Below are positions 46,770 through 54,662 of a stretch of 64,000 bases of DNA, one piece after another. The stretch's first letter is position 1. Each line of letters starts with the position of its first letter. The notes below the pieces were generated by a model. That model made no database searches, was not told where the DNA came from, and was given only the letters and a program-made list of their open reading frames with translations. Made by a program: the position numbers and the translations under genes. Source of the DNA: Rhodospirillaceae bacterium MC! (lineage in GTDB: Bacteria > Pseudomonadota > Alphaproteobacteria > MC1); assembly GCA_002632265.1 (NCBI GenBank), contig NQOV01000018.1:1-64000 (forward strand). The letters run 5' to 3'.

Positions 46770-47294
46770 TTAACGAAACAATGTTGCTTCTCTGGCGATT
46801 TTTCTTCGCAATTGTAACAACGCATAGACCAAAGCCTCGGCGGTTGGCGGACAGCCTGGTACATAAATATCCACAGGGACAATCCTATCACAACCACGGA
46901 CAACCGAATAGGAATAATGATAGTATCCGCCACCATTGGCACAACTTCCCATTGATACAACGTATCGAGGTTCTGGCATTTGATCGTAGACTTTTCTAAA
47001 GGCTGGAGCCATTTTGTTGGTTAAAGTACCAGCAACGATCATGGCGTCCGACTGACGTGGCGACCCACGAGGCACAATTCCCATTCTATCAAGATCGTAT
47101 CTAGCATTATAGGCTTGCATCATCTCAAAAGCACAGCAGGCAAGACCAAAAGTCATCGGCCATATGGACCCTGCTCGGAAAGCTTTTATTACTGTATCGA
47201 TATTAGCTAAAACAAAACCTTGCTTTTTAAGATCATGGCTATAGTCCAGCAATATTTCATCTTGTGTTAAATTTTCTGCTATCTTTTGCACCAT
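46770..47294 (-). CDS. nuoB: NADH-quinone oxidoreductase subunit B (cluster N2)
   Basis: PSST-type subunit carrying cluster N2, 174 residues. Ligands: [10 protein letters not shown] (tandem Cys at ~54-55), [23 protein letters not shown] (~117-140) and [19 protein letters not shown] (~150). Short upstream gap to nuoA of 38 bp. Confidence 0.96.
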   Translation of the reverse strand: MVQKIAENLTQDEILLDYSHDLKKQGFVLANIDTVIKAFRAGSIWPMTFGLACCAFEMMQAYNARYDLDRMGIVPRGSPRQSDAMIVAGTLTNKMAPAFRKVYDQMPEPRYVVSMGSCANGGGYYHYSYSVVRGCDRIVPVDIYVPGCPPTAEALVYALLQLRRKIAREATLFR

Positions 47295-47332
47295 GTTTTA
47301 TCCTCCTATTCTTGTTCTTGCGTTTTGTGTTT

Positions 47333-47728
47333 TTACCATTCTAACGCACCTTTTTTCCATTCGTAAATGAAACCAACGGTAAGCACGATTAAAAAGATTA
47401 TCATAGAATAAAAACCTAAATCACCTTGAGCTTGAAAAGATACCGCCCACGGAAATAAAAATGTAATTTCCAAATCAAATAGAATAAATAAAATAGATAC
47501 CAAGTAAAAATGCACATGATACTTCACTAAACTACCTGAAAACGGCTCAAAACCACATTCATAAGTGGAAAGTTTCTCATCATCTGGATTTTTAGGAGAG
47601 AACATGTAAGATCCTATTACCATAGCCAAACACATGCCCCCAGCAATCCCTAAAAATACTAGAATTGAAAAATAATTACTAAAATCAAACAATTTAAAAT
47701 CCTCGAATTCAACATCAACAACATACAT
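47333..47728 (-). CDS. nuoA: NADH-quinone oxidoreductase subunit A
   Basis: Small membrane subunit of complex I, 131 residues from the preferred ATG at 47728 (MYVVDVEF); the usual length is about 120-130. Three helices, with KLSTYECGFEPFSGSLVKYHVHFYL (~60-84, containing the Cys-switch region) and FDLEITFLFPWAV. A start 63 bp upstream would add a Tyr/Ile-rich stretch not seen in the family. First gene of the operon; no convincing sigma-70 promoter was found in the AT-rich upstream DNA. Confidence 0.93.
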   Translation of the reverse strand: MYVVDVEFEDFKLFDFSNYFSILVFLGIAGGMCLAMVIGSYMFSPKNPDDEKLSTYECGFEPFSGSLVKYHVHFYLVSILFILFDLEITFLFPWAVSFQAQGDLGFYSMIIFLIVLTVGFIYEWKKGALEW

Positions 47729-48349
47729 TTCTAAATAAATTTTTATATAAATGTTACTGACTACAAAATTATAATAAATATACTTTATCATAATAACACA
47801 TATATTATAAAATTAAAAGGATTTAAATATAATAATATAATATGTTAATTAATTAATACTAAAGTGTTAAATTTTCACTATTTGACAAAATAAAAAACTC
47901 TTTAAATACAAAGCTTAAAATTTTTTATAAGCCTAATATTTATTTTAAATCAATTTTTGTCTAACAAATTTAAGAAGAAATAAACATTAAAAAAGAAAAA
48001 AAATAGCCGTAAATCTCCCTAAATGATTCGCAAACCATTATATACATATGTAGTACATAGATTATAAATAAAACTCATCATTTCATATCCCTACTCTTTT
48101 TTACTTCCACAACTCATCTTAAATATATACTTTAATTCTTGATAATATATGACAAATAACAGTAGTGGGTATATTTTATGTTGCATGTTGTATATTTATG
48201 TTGTGTATTTTCATTTTGAGAATTGAGATTGTTTTCATTTGTGTTTCTGTTGTTCTGTTTCGTATCTTGATGTGCTTTGTCGTGTCGTGTCATTTCTTTT
48301 CGTGCTGTTTTGTTTTGTTTCGTGCTGTGCTTTGTCGTGTCGTGTTGTT
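47729..48349. other. AT-rich intergenic region upstream of nuoA
   Basis: Contains the presumed nuo promoter, which I could not place. From about 48220 to 48345 the plus strand is T/G-rich and built of imperfect repeats of TTTGTCGTGTCGTGT and CGTGCTGT. Open frames here consist of Phe/Cys/Val runs from this low-complexity DNA and are not credible genes. Confidence 0.5.
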
Positions 48350-48645
48350 ATTCCAGATAACATCTTCCCCACACATAAAAACGCTCATTGTATATCATTT
48401 CTAGCACTTATATTTACAGGCCTAAACTAGGTATAATATAAATATATATAATACTACTTTAGATATATTATAACGAACTAATGGCGTATCCACCAATAGC
48501 TATTATATTAAAGTCTACTTAAAGTATTGTTAGATATACTAATTATATACTTATCTTTAGGCCAGAAAATATAATAACAAGCACAAGCACAATACAATCA
48601 TATTTTCTTTGTGGTATGGTGTGGTGTTCTGTTACAATATGGAAT
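48350..48645. mobile_element. nested palindromic (MITE-like) element, copy A
   Basis: Outer inverted ends ATTCCAGATAAC... and ...GTTACAATATGGAAT enclose an inner 149-bp core (48417-48565) bounded by CAGGCCTAAA and TTTAGGCCAG. The whole unit aligns with the reverse complement of 62706-62988: for example both contain CCAGAAAATATAATAACAA, TATATCAT-x-TCTA and ATATATTATAAC. No transposase or coding frame. Copy A and copy B differ in many positions, so they are old or fast-evolving. Confidence 0.65.
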
Positions 48646-48678
48646 GATGATATTATATTGTGCTATGCTGTGTTTGAA

Positions 48679-48803
48679 CCGTCTGGCAAGATATCTGCCC
48701 AAAGAGTGCGACCGTTTGGTAAGATATCTGTTGGAGAGAAATGATAAAACGGTCGGTTTTAGTTGGGATACACTATACACTATACACTATACACTATACA
48801 CTA
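48679..48803. repeat. direct repeats, hairpin and heptamer array
   Basis: A 19-bp direct repeat occurs at 48679-48697 and 48712-48730 (CCGTYTGGYAAGATATCTG, two differences). The second copy begins in a stem CGACCGTTT (48709-48717) / AAACGGTCG (48747-48755) followed by GTTTT. At 48771-48798 four exact copies of CACTATA follow. The GC content of the first part is clearly above its surroundings. Confidence 0.55.
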
Positions 48804-48859
48804 CATGCTATAAACTACATACTATAATATATTAGCTTTGCATTTTCTTTATAGTTAAG

Positions 48860-49411
48860 TTAAATTAGATTGAAGAGTTGGGTGTGCATGGGGCTTGGGG
48901 CTTGGGTGTTGAGTTCGGGGTGGAAAGTGGCAACGGTTACGTTTCCTTGTTTGACCCATACGGGATGATCTCGGTGGCTTGCTAGAATTTCGACGTTTTC
49001 GCCTATTTTTGAGATAATTGGAGCTCGGATGAAGGTAACATCGTAGCCATTGATTTGGGCTTCGTGGCTATCTTGTTGAGTACCGTAGCCGTTTCTTGTT
49101 ACTTCAATATCAATCATATTAAAGGAGAATTGTTCGGGTTGTTTTACTTCTCTTGCCAGTAAGATACAGCCTGCACAAATGCCCAATAAGGGGATTTCCT
49201 TTAGACGTTTGACAATGGCGTCAGTCATATCGAAGACATTGATAAGTTTTAGCATGGTAGAGCTTTCGCCACCTGGTAAGATTAGGGCGTCAATGGAATC
49301 TAGATCTTCTTCTCTTTTTACGTATAAAGCTTTTGCTCCTAAAGCTTCGATGTGTTTTTTATGTACTTCTATGGCCCCTTGTAAGGCTAAGATTCCGATT
49401 ACTTTAGTCAT
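48860..49411 (-). CDS. pdxT: pyridoxal 5'-phosphate synthase glutaminase subunit
   Basis: Class I glutaminase that supplies ammonia to PdxS for PLP formation. 183 residues, the normal size. Motifs: GILALQGAIEVH (~6-17), LILPGGESSTM (~43-53), GICAGCILLA with nucleophile Cys (~77) and VATFHPELN with the His/Glu of the triad (~163-171). Third gene of pdxS-queH-pdxT; 69 bp downstream of queH. The C-terminus is slightly short after the triad. Confidence 0.95.
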   Translation of the reverse strand: MTKVIGILALQGAIEVHKKHIEALGAKALYVKREEDLDSIDALILPGGESSTMLKLINVFDMTDAIVKRLKEIPLLGICAGCILLAREVKQPEQFSFNMIDIEVTRNGYGTQQDSHEAQINGYDVTFIRAPIISKIGENVEILASHRDHPVWVKQGNVTVATFHPELNTQAPSPMHTQLFNLI

Positions 49412-49480
49412 GTATATTCTCCTTTATTTTTGTTCTTTATATTACATTATTATATTGTTATATTATTCTATGATTATGTT

Positions 49481-50092
49481 TTAGGAATCACGTTGTTTAC
49501 GAAACTCATCTACATCTCTTTTAGAGTAAACACAGCCACAATATTGTTGACGGTAGAATTTTTCTTGTTTAGATACTTGATCGGCTAAGGTTGTACCGCC
49601 GTTTTTACGCCAATTAGCGTCCCAAAATTCGAGGTTTTCAAACTCTTTACTGACCTTACGCCCCCAACCATATACTTGAGCTTGATCCTTATGACGTGAA
49701 AATCCCAAAGTGGTGGAAAATAATTGAAAGCCTTTTTCGTGGGCAAAGCGTGCGGTTTCCCATAAACGCATATCAAAGCAAATATCACAACGTGATCCCC
49801 TTTCGGGTTCTTGTTCTAGACCTTTAGTTTTCTCGAACCAAGTGGGAGTGTTATAATCGCCGTCGTATATGAGAACATTATAACGTTCCATGAACTTTTT
49901 CATTTCTTCTTTACGAATCTCGTATTCATCACGTGGATGAATATTCGGATTATAGAAATATAAAGTTGGCTTAACTCCCACATGTAAGATTTTTTCGATG
50001 ATAGCTCCAGAACATGGTGCACAACATACATGTAATAATACTTCTGTTTCGCCATTGAGTGGCTTGGGATCTTCTTTATTTTTTCTTGCCAT
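49481..50092 (-). CDS. queH: epoxyqueuosine reductase QueH
   Basis: Last step of tRNA queuosine synthesis, reduction of epoxyqueuosine. 203 residues from the ATG at 50092; the longer frame would need a TTG start. Cys ligands of the QueH Fe-S and iron sites are visible: LLHVCCAPCSG (~19-29), RGSRCDICFDMRL (~110-122) and QQYCGCVYSKRD (~185-196). It lies between pdxS and pdxT, all on one strand with gaps under 90 bp, so it is probably cotranscribed with the vitamin B6 genes. No preQ1 riboswitch or other queuosine gene was seen. Confidence 0.92.
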   Translation of the reverse strand: MARKNKEDPKPLNGETEVLLHVCCAPCSGAIIEKILHVGVKPTLYFYNPNIHPRDEYEIRKEEMKKFMERYNVLIYDGDYNTPTWFEKTKGLEQEPERGSRCDICFDMRLWETARFAHEKGFQLFSTTLGFSRHKDQAQVYGWGRKVSKEFENLEFWDANWRKNGGTTLADQVSKQEKFYRQQYCGCVYSKRDVDEFRKQRDS

Positions 50093-50173
50093 TTTATATA
50101 ACAACACTTTATGTAACAACCCTATATAGAATCCAGATCCATATAGGGTATATTTTTCATTAGAAGTTAATTG

Positions 50174-51064
50174 CTACCAACCACGAGGAGCCATTAATTC
50201 TTCTTGTGGGATTTTGCTAATTTCCAAGCCTGTCATGGCTGCAGGTAAACCACGAGAGGCTTCAAGTACAGCTTTAGGATCGTCGAATCTTGCCACAGCT
50301 TCGACAATGGCTTTAGCAAACTTCAATGGGTTTTCCGATTTGAAGATACCAGAGCCAACGAATACCGCTTCAGCTCCCAACTGCATAGCAAGAACAGCAT
50401 CGGCAGGAGTGGCGATACCACCAGCAGAGAAATTCGGAACTGGCAATCTGCCTTCTTCCTTAACACGACGGATAACATCATAAGGTGCACCATGATTTTT
50501 AGCGATAGTCATTAGCTCATCGTAAGGAGCATTGACAATTTCACGGATACCAGCGTTGACAGTTCTTAAATGACGCACAGCCTCAACAATGTTACCTGTA
50601 CCTGGTTCGCCTTTAGTACGGATCATGGCAGCCCCTTCGCCGATACGACGTAAAGCCTCGCCTAAATTTGTAGCACCGCAAACAAATGGAGTTTTGAAAT
50701 CGTGCTTATTAATATGATATTCATCATCAGCAGGAGTTAATACTTCTGATTCATCGATGTAATCCACGCCCAATTCTTCAAGAATTTGAGCTTCGGCAAA
50801 ATGTCCAATACGACATTTCGCCATTACAGGGATACTAACCGCACCTTTAACTTCTTCGATTAATTCAGGGGGAGACATACGAGCTACACCACCCTCTTTA
50901 CGAATATCAGACGGTACACGTTCCAAAGCCATAACCGCAATCGCACCAGCTTCTTGAGCTATCTTTGCTTGTTCGGCCGTTACAACGTCCATAATTACCC
51001 CACCCTTTAGCATTTCTGCCAAGCCTGTTTTTAATTTATATGTACCGAAGTTTTCTTTTGTCAT
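50174..51064 (-). CDS. pdxS: pyridoxal 5'-phosphate synthase subunit PdxS
   Basis: Synthase subunit of the DXP-independent PLP pathway, using ribose 5-phosphate, glyceraldehyde 3-phosphate and ammonia. 296 residues, TIM barrel. Highly conserved segments: [21 protein letters not shown] (~17-37, Asp and start of barrel), [19 protein letters not shown] (~42-60), [17 protein letters not shown] with catalytic Lys (~80) and the second Lys in [32 protein letters not shown] (~127-158). Own promoter at 51111-51139. Most alphaproteobacteria use PdxA/PdxJ instead. Confidence 0.97.
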   Translation of the reverse strand: MTKENFGTYKLKTGLAEMLKGGVIMDVVTAEQAKIAQEAGAIAVMALERVPSDIRKEGGVARMSPPELIEEVKGAVSIPVMAKCRIGHFAEAQILEELGVDYIDESEVLTPADDEYHINKHDFKTPFVCGATNLGEALRRIGEGAAMIRTKGEPGTGNIVEAVRHLRTVNAGIREIVNAPYDELMTIAKNHGAPYDVIRRVKEEGRLPVPNFSAGGIATPADAVLAMQLGAEAVFVGSGIFKSENPLKFAKAIVEAVARFDDPKAVLEASRGLPAAMTGLEISKIPQEELMAPRGW

Positions 51065-51110
51065 GTTAATATCCTGTTAAAATTTAAGTTTATATTATTC
51101 AACCATATGT

Positions 51111-51139
51111 AGTATAGCTAAAAATAAACGAAAAGTCAA
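51111..51139 (-). promoter_or_regulatory. promoter of pdxS-queH-pdxT
   Basis: Minus strand TTGACT (51134-51139), 17-bp spacer, TATACT (51111-51116). Leader about 40 nt. Confidence 0.75.
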
Positions 51140-51162
51140 TATATTTTATTAAAAATAGAATA

Positions 51163-51197
51163 AAAAAGAATTACCAAGATAGTTAGTAATTCTTTTT
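51163..51197 (-). terminator. terminator of the lipoprotein gene
   Basis: AAAAAGAATTAC (51163-51174) / GTAATTCTTTTT (51186-51197), perfect 12-bp stem, followed on the minus strand by a T-run. It ends the lipoprotein transcript just before the pdxS promoter. Confidence 0.8.
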
Positions 51198-51247
51198 CAT
51201 TTTTATTTAGATTATGCCAGCTAGTAAGCTATAAAATTACTAGAATG

Positions 51248-52462
51248 CTAGTTTGTAGCTTGGATAGTAAGAGCTTTTTCTTTATTCATGATTTTACTTT
51301 GAATATTTTCTAAAGTATCAGGAGTAACCGCTTTAACCGAGATGTGTAAATCCTTATTATTTAGCAGAGTATTAAAGATAACATCAACAAAATTATCTAA
51401 TTCTGTGTCAGTTAATAGCTTGTACTGACCTAAATATCCTTTATAAGCAATTTTTAACATGTCTTTAGATTTAGGATCTTTTAAGCTTTTAGAATATTGT
51501 TCTTTATTCTTAAGTTGATAATCCATAAAGCCGTTATTGGCGAAGTTCAAGATTATAGAAACAAACTTAGTTGTGTTCTTTAAGGAATCCGATTGAGTTT
51601 TAGTTGCGTCAAGATCGCCATTTAGAGCTTTTTTATACGAACCGAATAGAGATTTAATAACATTGTTATCCAACTGGATCTTAGTATCTTCTTTTACATT
51701 GGCGGTTTTAGATTTATCTGTAGAATCATAACCGATATTAAAATCAGAATTTGCAATGTAATTATTATCACTTACGCTCGCATTGGTTTTATAGAATGCA
51801 AAGCTACCCTTTAAAGATTCTAAGACACCTTGAGATTCTTCTGCAAGACCGTTACCAAAATCTAGACCTTGAGTATTGATGTTAAACTTTTCTACTCCTG
51901 CATCTGTGATTTTAGCTTGGAGATTTATGGAATCGATATTTATAGAGTAATCTTTTTCACGCACTGAAGTGTTGACCACAAGATTATCAGCCGACAAGGC
52001 AAGATCGATATTTTTTTCTTTAGATGTATCGCCAACAATGGTAATTTTTTTAACGGTTACATTTTTATTTTTCCCTTCTGCTGTGATATCTTTATATTTC
52101 ACATTTTCCATTTGTATAGATTTATTACTATCTTTTACCATGCGTTCCACAGTAACAATATTATGGGATTGATCTAATACTTTTAGGTTGGAAATATCGA
52201 AAGTATCTTGGTCCGCAACATAGTTATTTTCATCAAATGAGATTTCGCTTTTGTCATCTTTTTTAAGGTTTAAGACCTTACCCAGTGATGTTTTAATCTC
52301 ATCCACATGGCCAGTGGTTTTAGTTGTTGGAATGGCTGGAAGTGTTAATGCCACATGGTTAGTACTGGCAGATTTGTTTTTGCTATCATCAGAAAAACAA
52401 GCAGAAAGAGAAAGTAGTACTAAAGCACTAGCAAGCATTGTAGTTTTGAAATTTAATTTCAT
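51248..52462 (-). CDS. hypothetical lipoprotein
   Basis: A 404-residue protein with a lipoprotein signal peptide: Lys/Asn start, hydrophobic stretch and the lipobox LSAC with the acylated Cys at ~22. Residue +2 after Cys is Phe, then Ser-Asp-Asp. The mature part is rich in Lys, Asp, Asn and Ser and looks mainly beta (alternating patterns such as NLVVNTSVREKDYSINIDSINLQAKI), with a helical C-terminal third (LLNNKDLHISVKAVTPDTLEN). No known domain recognised; a loose resemblance to DUF945-type periplasmic proteins is possible but not supported by a motif. Promoter at 52540-52568 and terminator at 51163-51197, so monocistronic. Confidence 0.75.
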   Translation of the reverse strand: MKLNFKTTMLASALVLLSLSACFSDDSKNKSASTNHVALTLPAIPTTKTTGHVDEIKTSLGKVLNLKKDDKSEISFDENNYVADQDTFDISNLKVLDQSHNIVTVERMVKDSNKSIQMENVKYKDITAEGKNKNVTVKKITIVGDTSKEKNIDLALSADNLVVNTSVREKDYSINIDSINLQAKITDAGVEKFNINTQGLDFGNGLAEESQGVLESLKGSFAFYKTNASVSDNNYIANSDFNIGYDSTDKSKTANVKEDTKIQLDNNVIKSLFGSYKKALNGDLDATKTQSDSLKNTTKFVSIILNFANNGFMDYQLKNKEQYSKSLKDPKSKDMLKIAYKGYLGQYKLLTDTELDNFVDVIFNTLLNNKDLHISVKAVTPDTLENIQSKIMNKEKALTIQATN

Positions 52463-52539
52463 AATTAATCCTTAAATTATCTAAAATATACGGTATAAAA
52501 TATAAGATATGTACGATGTATGTTATTATATTAATTAGT

Positions 52540-52568
52540 ACAGTATCACAAAAGAAAATGCTTTACAA
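52540..52568 (-). promoter_or_regulatory. probable promoter of the lipoprotein gene
   Basis: Minus strand TTGTAA (52563-52568), 17-bp spacer, TACTGT (52540-52545). Confidence 0.5.
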
Positions 52569-52738
52569 GAGAAATATTAATTGAATGGGTATTTTTTCTT
52601 AAAAGACATCATTTGTTTTACTTTTAAGTTTAAATTAAAATAGAGAGTAAACTAAATCATAATAACTTGTTTTAATACTTTTATTATCCATATGAGAGCT
52701 AGGAAAGATCTCTTATTTTAAGTAAATTTTAAAAGGAA

Positions 52739-53548
52739 TTATTTGTGAAAAAAATCTACTAATTGTTTATTTAGAATTAAATTTGAGACAATAATACCGT
52801 TAGAACAATCGATCTCTTGATTTTTATCATAATCAGTTACTACGCCAGCGGTTTCTTTGGCGAAGAATTCGGCAACTTTTGCGGTAATATAGTCGGGTTT
52901 ATCTTGCCAAAATCCGTCCAACCTACCGCAACAAACGAAAGCAATATCCAAGCTTGCACAACCTGACGAGCGAACGCCTGTTGATTTTTTGCTTAAGGGG
53001 ATGACTTCCGAGACAATTCTTTTTTCATCTTCAATATAAGAGCCGAATAATGAGCGTTCCACCTCTCGAGTTTTGCCCACTCGCATACGGCTATGGCGTT
53101 TGTCGAATCCGTCATTTAAAATGAAAGCTCCTTTATTTTCTTGAGCATAAAACATATCGCCATGTAAGGGATCAAAGATCACAGCGTCAATTACTTTACG
53201 ATTTTCTTCAATGGCGATCATGAATGTATAAAAGGGATAGCCATTGGAGAAATTTTCAATGCCGTCGATCATTTTAATGAGGAATCTATGGGAAGAATCT
53301 TCACCGTTAATGCTTGTACCGTCATCAAAAATAAAGCCGTATCTGGGGCGTGATTGAGTGAAATATGTCAATAAATTTTCTTTATTGTAATTATATCCAT
53401 TGGTAATGAAATTCTTTAGATTGGGAGATCCTTGAAGTTGCCCGATATCTTTAAAGTCTTTTAGCAGATTTTTCCCTACTTCTTCCGCCATTTGTATTAA
53501 TATATTGACATTGGCACTCTTTACATGCCCACCTTCGTATTCACTCAT
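52739..53548 (-). CDS. inositol-monophosphatase-like (SuhB family) protein with lost metal ligands
   Basis: 269 residues, collinear by eye with SuhB/IMPase: KMIDGIENFSNGYPFYTFMIAI for the W-x-x-DPxDGTxNF block, DAVIFDPLHGDMFYAQENKGAFILN for the beta block, and SSGCASLDIAFVCCGRLDGFW for the G-S-A-A-LDLAYVAAGRLDGF block. Several metal-binding acids are changed: the first Asp of DPxDG is Lys92, the Asp of P-W-D-x-A-A is replaced (KPDYITA), and the EE of motif 1 reads DDG. Asp95 remains. It is therefore probably catalytically impaired or inactive. E. coli SuhB has an RNA-polymerase-related role independent of phosphatase activity, so a non-enzymatic role is possible. Single gene, RBS AAAGGAT. Confidence 0.7.
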   Translation of the reverse strand: MSEYEGGHVKSANVNILIQMAEEVGKNLLKDFKDIGQLQGSPNLKNFITNGYNYNKENLLTYFTQSRPRYGFIFDDGTSINGEDSSHRFLIKMIDGIENFSNGYPFYTFMIAIEENRKVIDAVIFDPLHGDMFYAQENKGAFILNDGFDKRHSRMRVGKTREVERSLFGSYIEDEKRIVSEVIPLSKKSTGVRSSGCASLDIAFVCCGRLDGFWQDKPDYITAKVAEFFAKETAGVVTDYDKNQEIDCSNGIIVSNLILNKQLVDFFHK

Positions 53549-53716
53549 GATGTGTAATCCTTTAATTTAAGCTACTTACTAACTTATATATATTCATATT
53601 TACTATTTTATAAAATATATTATGCCTTGTTATCGTGTAAATTACAAGACATTTTTTCTAATTTAGTAAAAAAATTATAATCATAGTAAGAAAATACAAG
53701 AAAAGAAAAGGAATAA

Positions 53717-54388
53717 TTAAGGGCGGTAATGATCATAAATGGTACGCTCTTGCGGATTAATACTCAAAGCTTTAATCAAATATTGCATATAGTCATTTGT
53801 TAAGACAGCAATATTTTTATAAAAATCATGGGTTGACTTTTTGGCAACAATATCAAAGAAATAAGGACACCAAGGTAGCAAATGAATTTCTAAAAAGTCA
53901 ATTAAATGTAGTTTGAAATTTAATTTGTCGTCGACATTTTCAAGCTCGGAGATTTGTGCGGCCATGTATGAAGAGAACATCAATTCCAAACCCATATGAT
54001 CTTCAGGTTCTCGGAGAGTGTTTTCGTATTCCAAGCCACATTTTTTATAGAAATTGCGAACATCGACGCTTTCATCGTCAAAAACTTCGCCATTTTTATT
54101 TAAATATACGGACGCCCAAGGAGGGGTTAATATGGGTTGTGCCGAGACAAATAGCCTATTATATTCTACTATCATATCGGTTTCGTCGTATTCCTTAATG
54201 GCTTGTAGATTATCATAGGCGATTTTACCCTCTCGTGATTGGAAACCAAAATTCCACTCACTATCAAATAAAGAAGATAAAATCTCACAATATTCAGTAT
54301 TGGGTTCTTTATGATATACGTTTGAAAAGAAAGACAGAACTTGGCTAACTTCTGACCATTCTTCATCTGATAATTTGATATTTGACAT
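53717..54388 (-). CDS. TorD/DmsD-type molybdoenzyme chaperone
   Basis: All-helical cytoplasmic chaperone that binds the twin-arginine signal or apo-form of a molybdenum enzyme. 223 residues from the ATG at 54388 (RBS AAAAGGAAT; the longer start lacks one). Family motifs: EYNRLFVSAQPILTPPWASVYL (~75-96), REPEDHMGLELMFSSYMA with the conserved ExPDH-type block (~130-147) and LPWCPYFFDIV (~175-185). No molybdoenzyme, moa/mob gene or electron-transfer partner lies in the window, so the client is elsewhere. Confidence 0.82.
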   Translation of the reverse strand: MSNIKLSDEEWSEVSQVLSFFSNVYHKEPNTEYCEILSSLFDSEWNFGFQSREGKIAYDNLQAIKEYDETDMIVEYNRLFVSAQPILTPPWASVYLNKNGEVFDDESVDVRNFYKKCGLEYENTLREPEDHMGLELMFSSYMAAQISELENVDDKLNFKLHLIDFLEIHLLPWCPYFFDIVAKKSTHDFYKNIAVLTNDYMQYLIKALSINPQERTIYDHYRP

Positions 54389-54433
54389 GTTATTTTTATT
54401 CCTTTTACTTACTTTGAAAAACTTCATGTTGTT

Positions 54434-54662
54434 TAGATTTTAACACCATTCCCCACCCTAAACTAGACCGACATGTACTCAATGCCTACACTAGACTTAG
54501 TTTAAGGTGCAGATTAGCCCATTTATCCACCACCGCAAGCCCCTAGGATTGGGAGAAATGGGATAAGATGTGCCTTTAATTAGGGCGACATGTACGACAT
54601 GTTTACCTTAGCCCTAATTAAAGGTGCAGATTAGCCCATTTATCACAATCCTAGATTTTAAC
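54434..54662. mobile_element. palindromic repeat segment flanked by 11-bp direct repeats
   Basis: Bounded by TAGATTTTAAC at 54434-54444 and 54652-54662. Inside, a 24-bp unit occurs twice (54504-54527 and 54621-54644, identical, beginning AAGGTGCAGATTAGCCC), and 54543-54586 is the imperfect inverted complement of 54611-54654 (44-bp arms, 24-bp centre). The innermost 14 bp CCTTTAATTAGGGC / GCCCTAATTAAAGG are perfect. Its base composition is richer in GC than its surroundings. It lies in the gap between the TorD gene and the aconitase-like gene and overlaps the last codons of the latter. Confidence 0.6.

Noticed and set aside
48165-48430. Two overlapping frames rich in Phe, Cys, Val
   Set aside because: They arise from T/G-rich low-complexity repeats; no RBS and no domain.
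48598-48835. 60-75 codon frames on both strands near the heptamer array
   Set aside because: Overlap repeats and palindromic element ends; the translated sequences are repeats such as TIHYTLYT.
50093-50173. preQ1 or other riboswitch before queH
   Set aside because: The gap is short and shows no recognisable aptamer fold.
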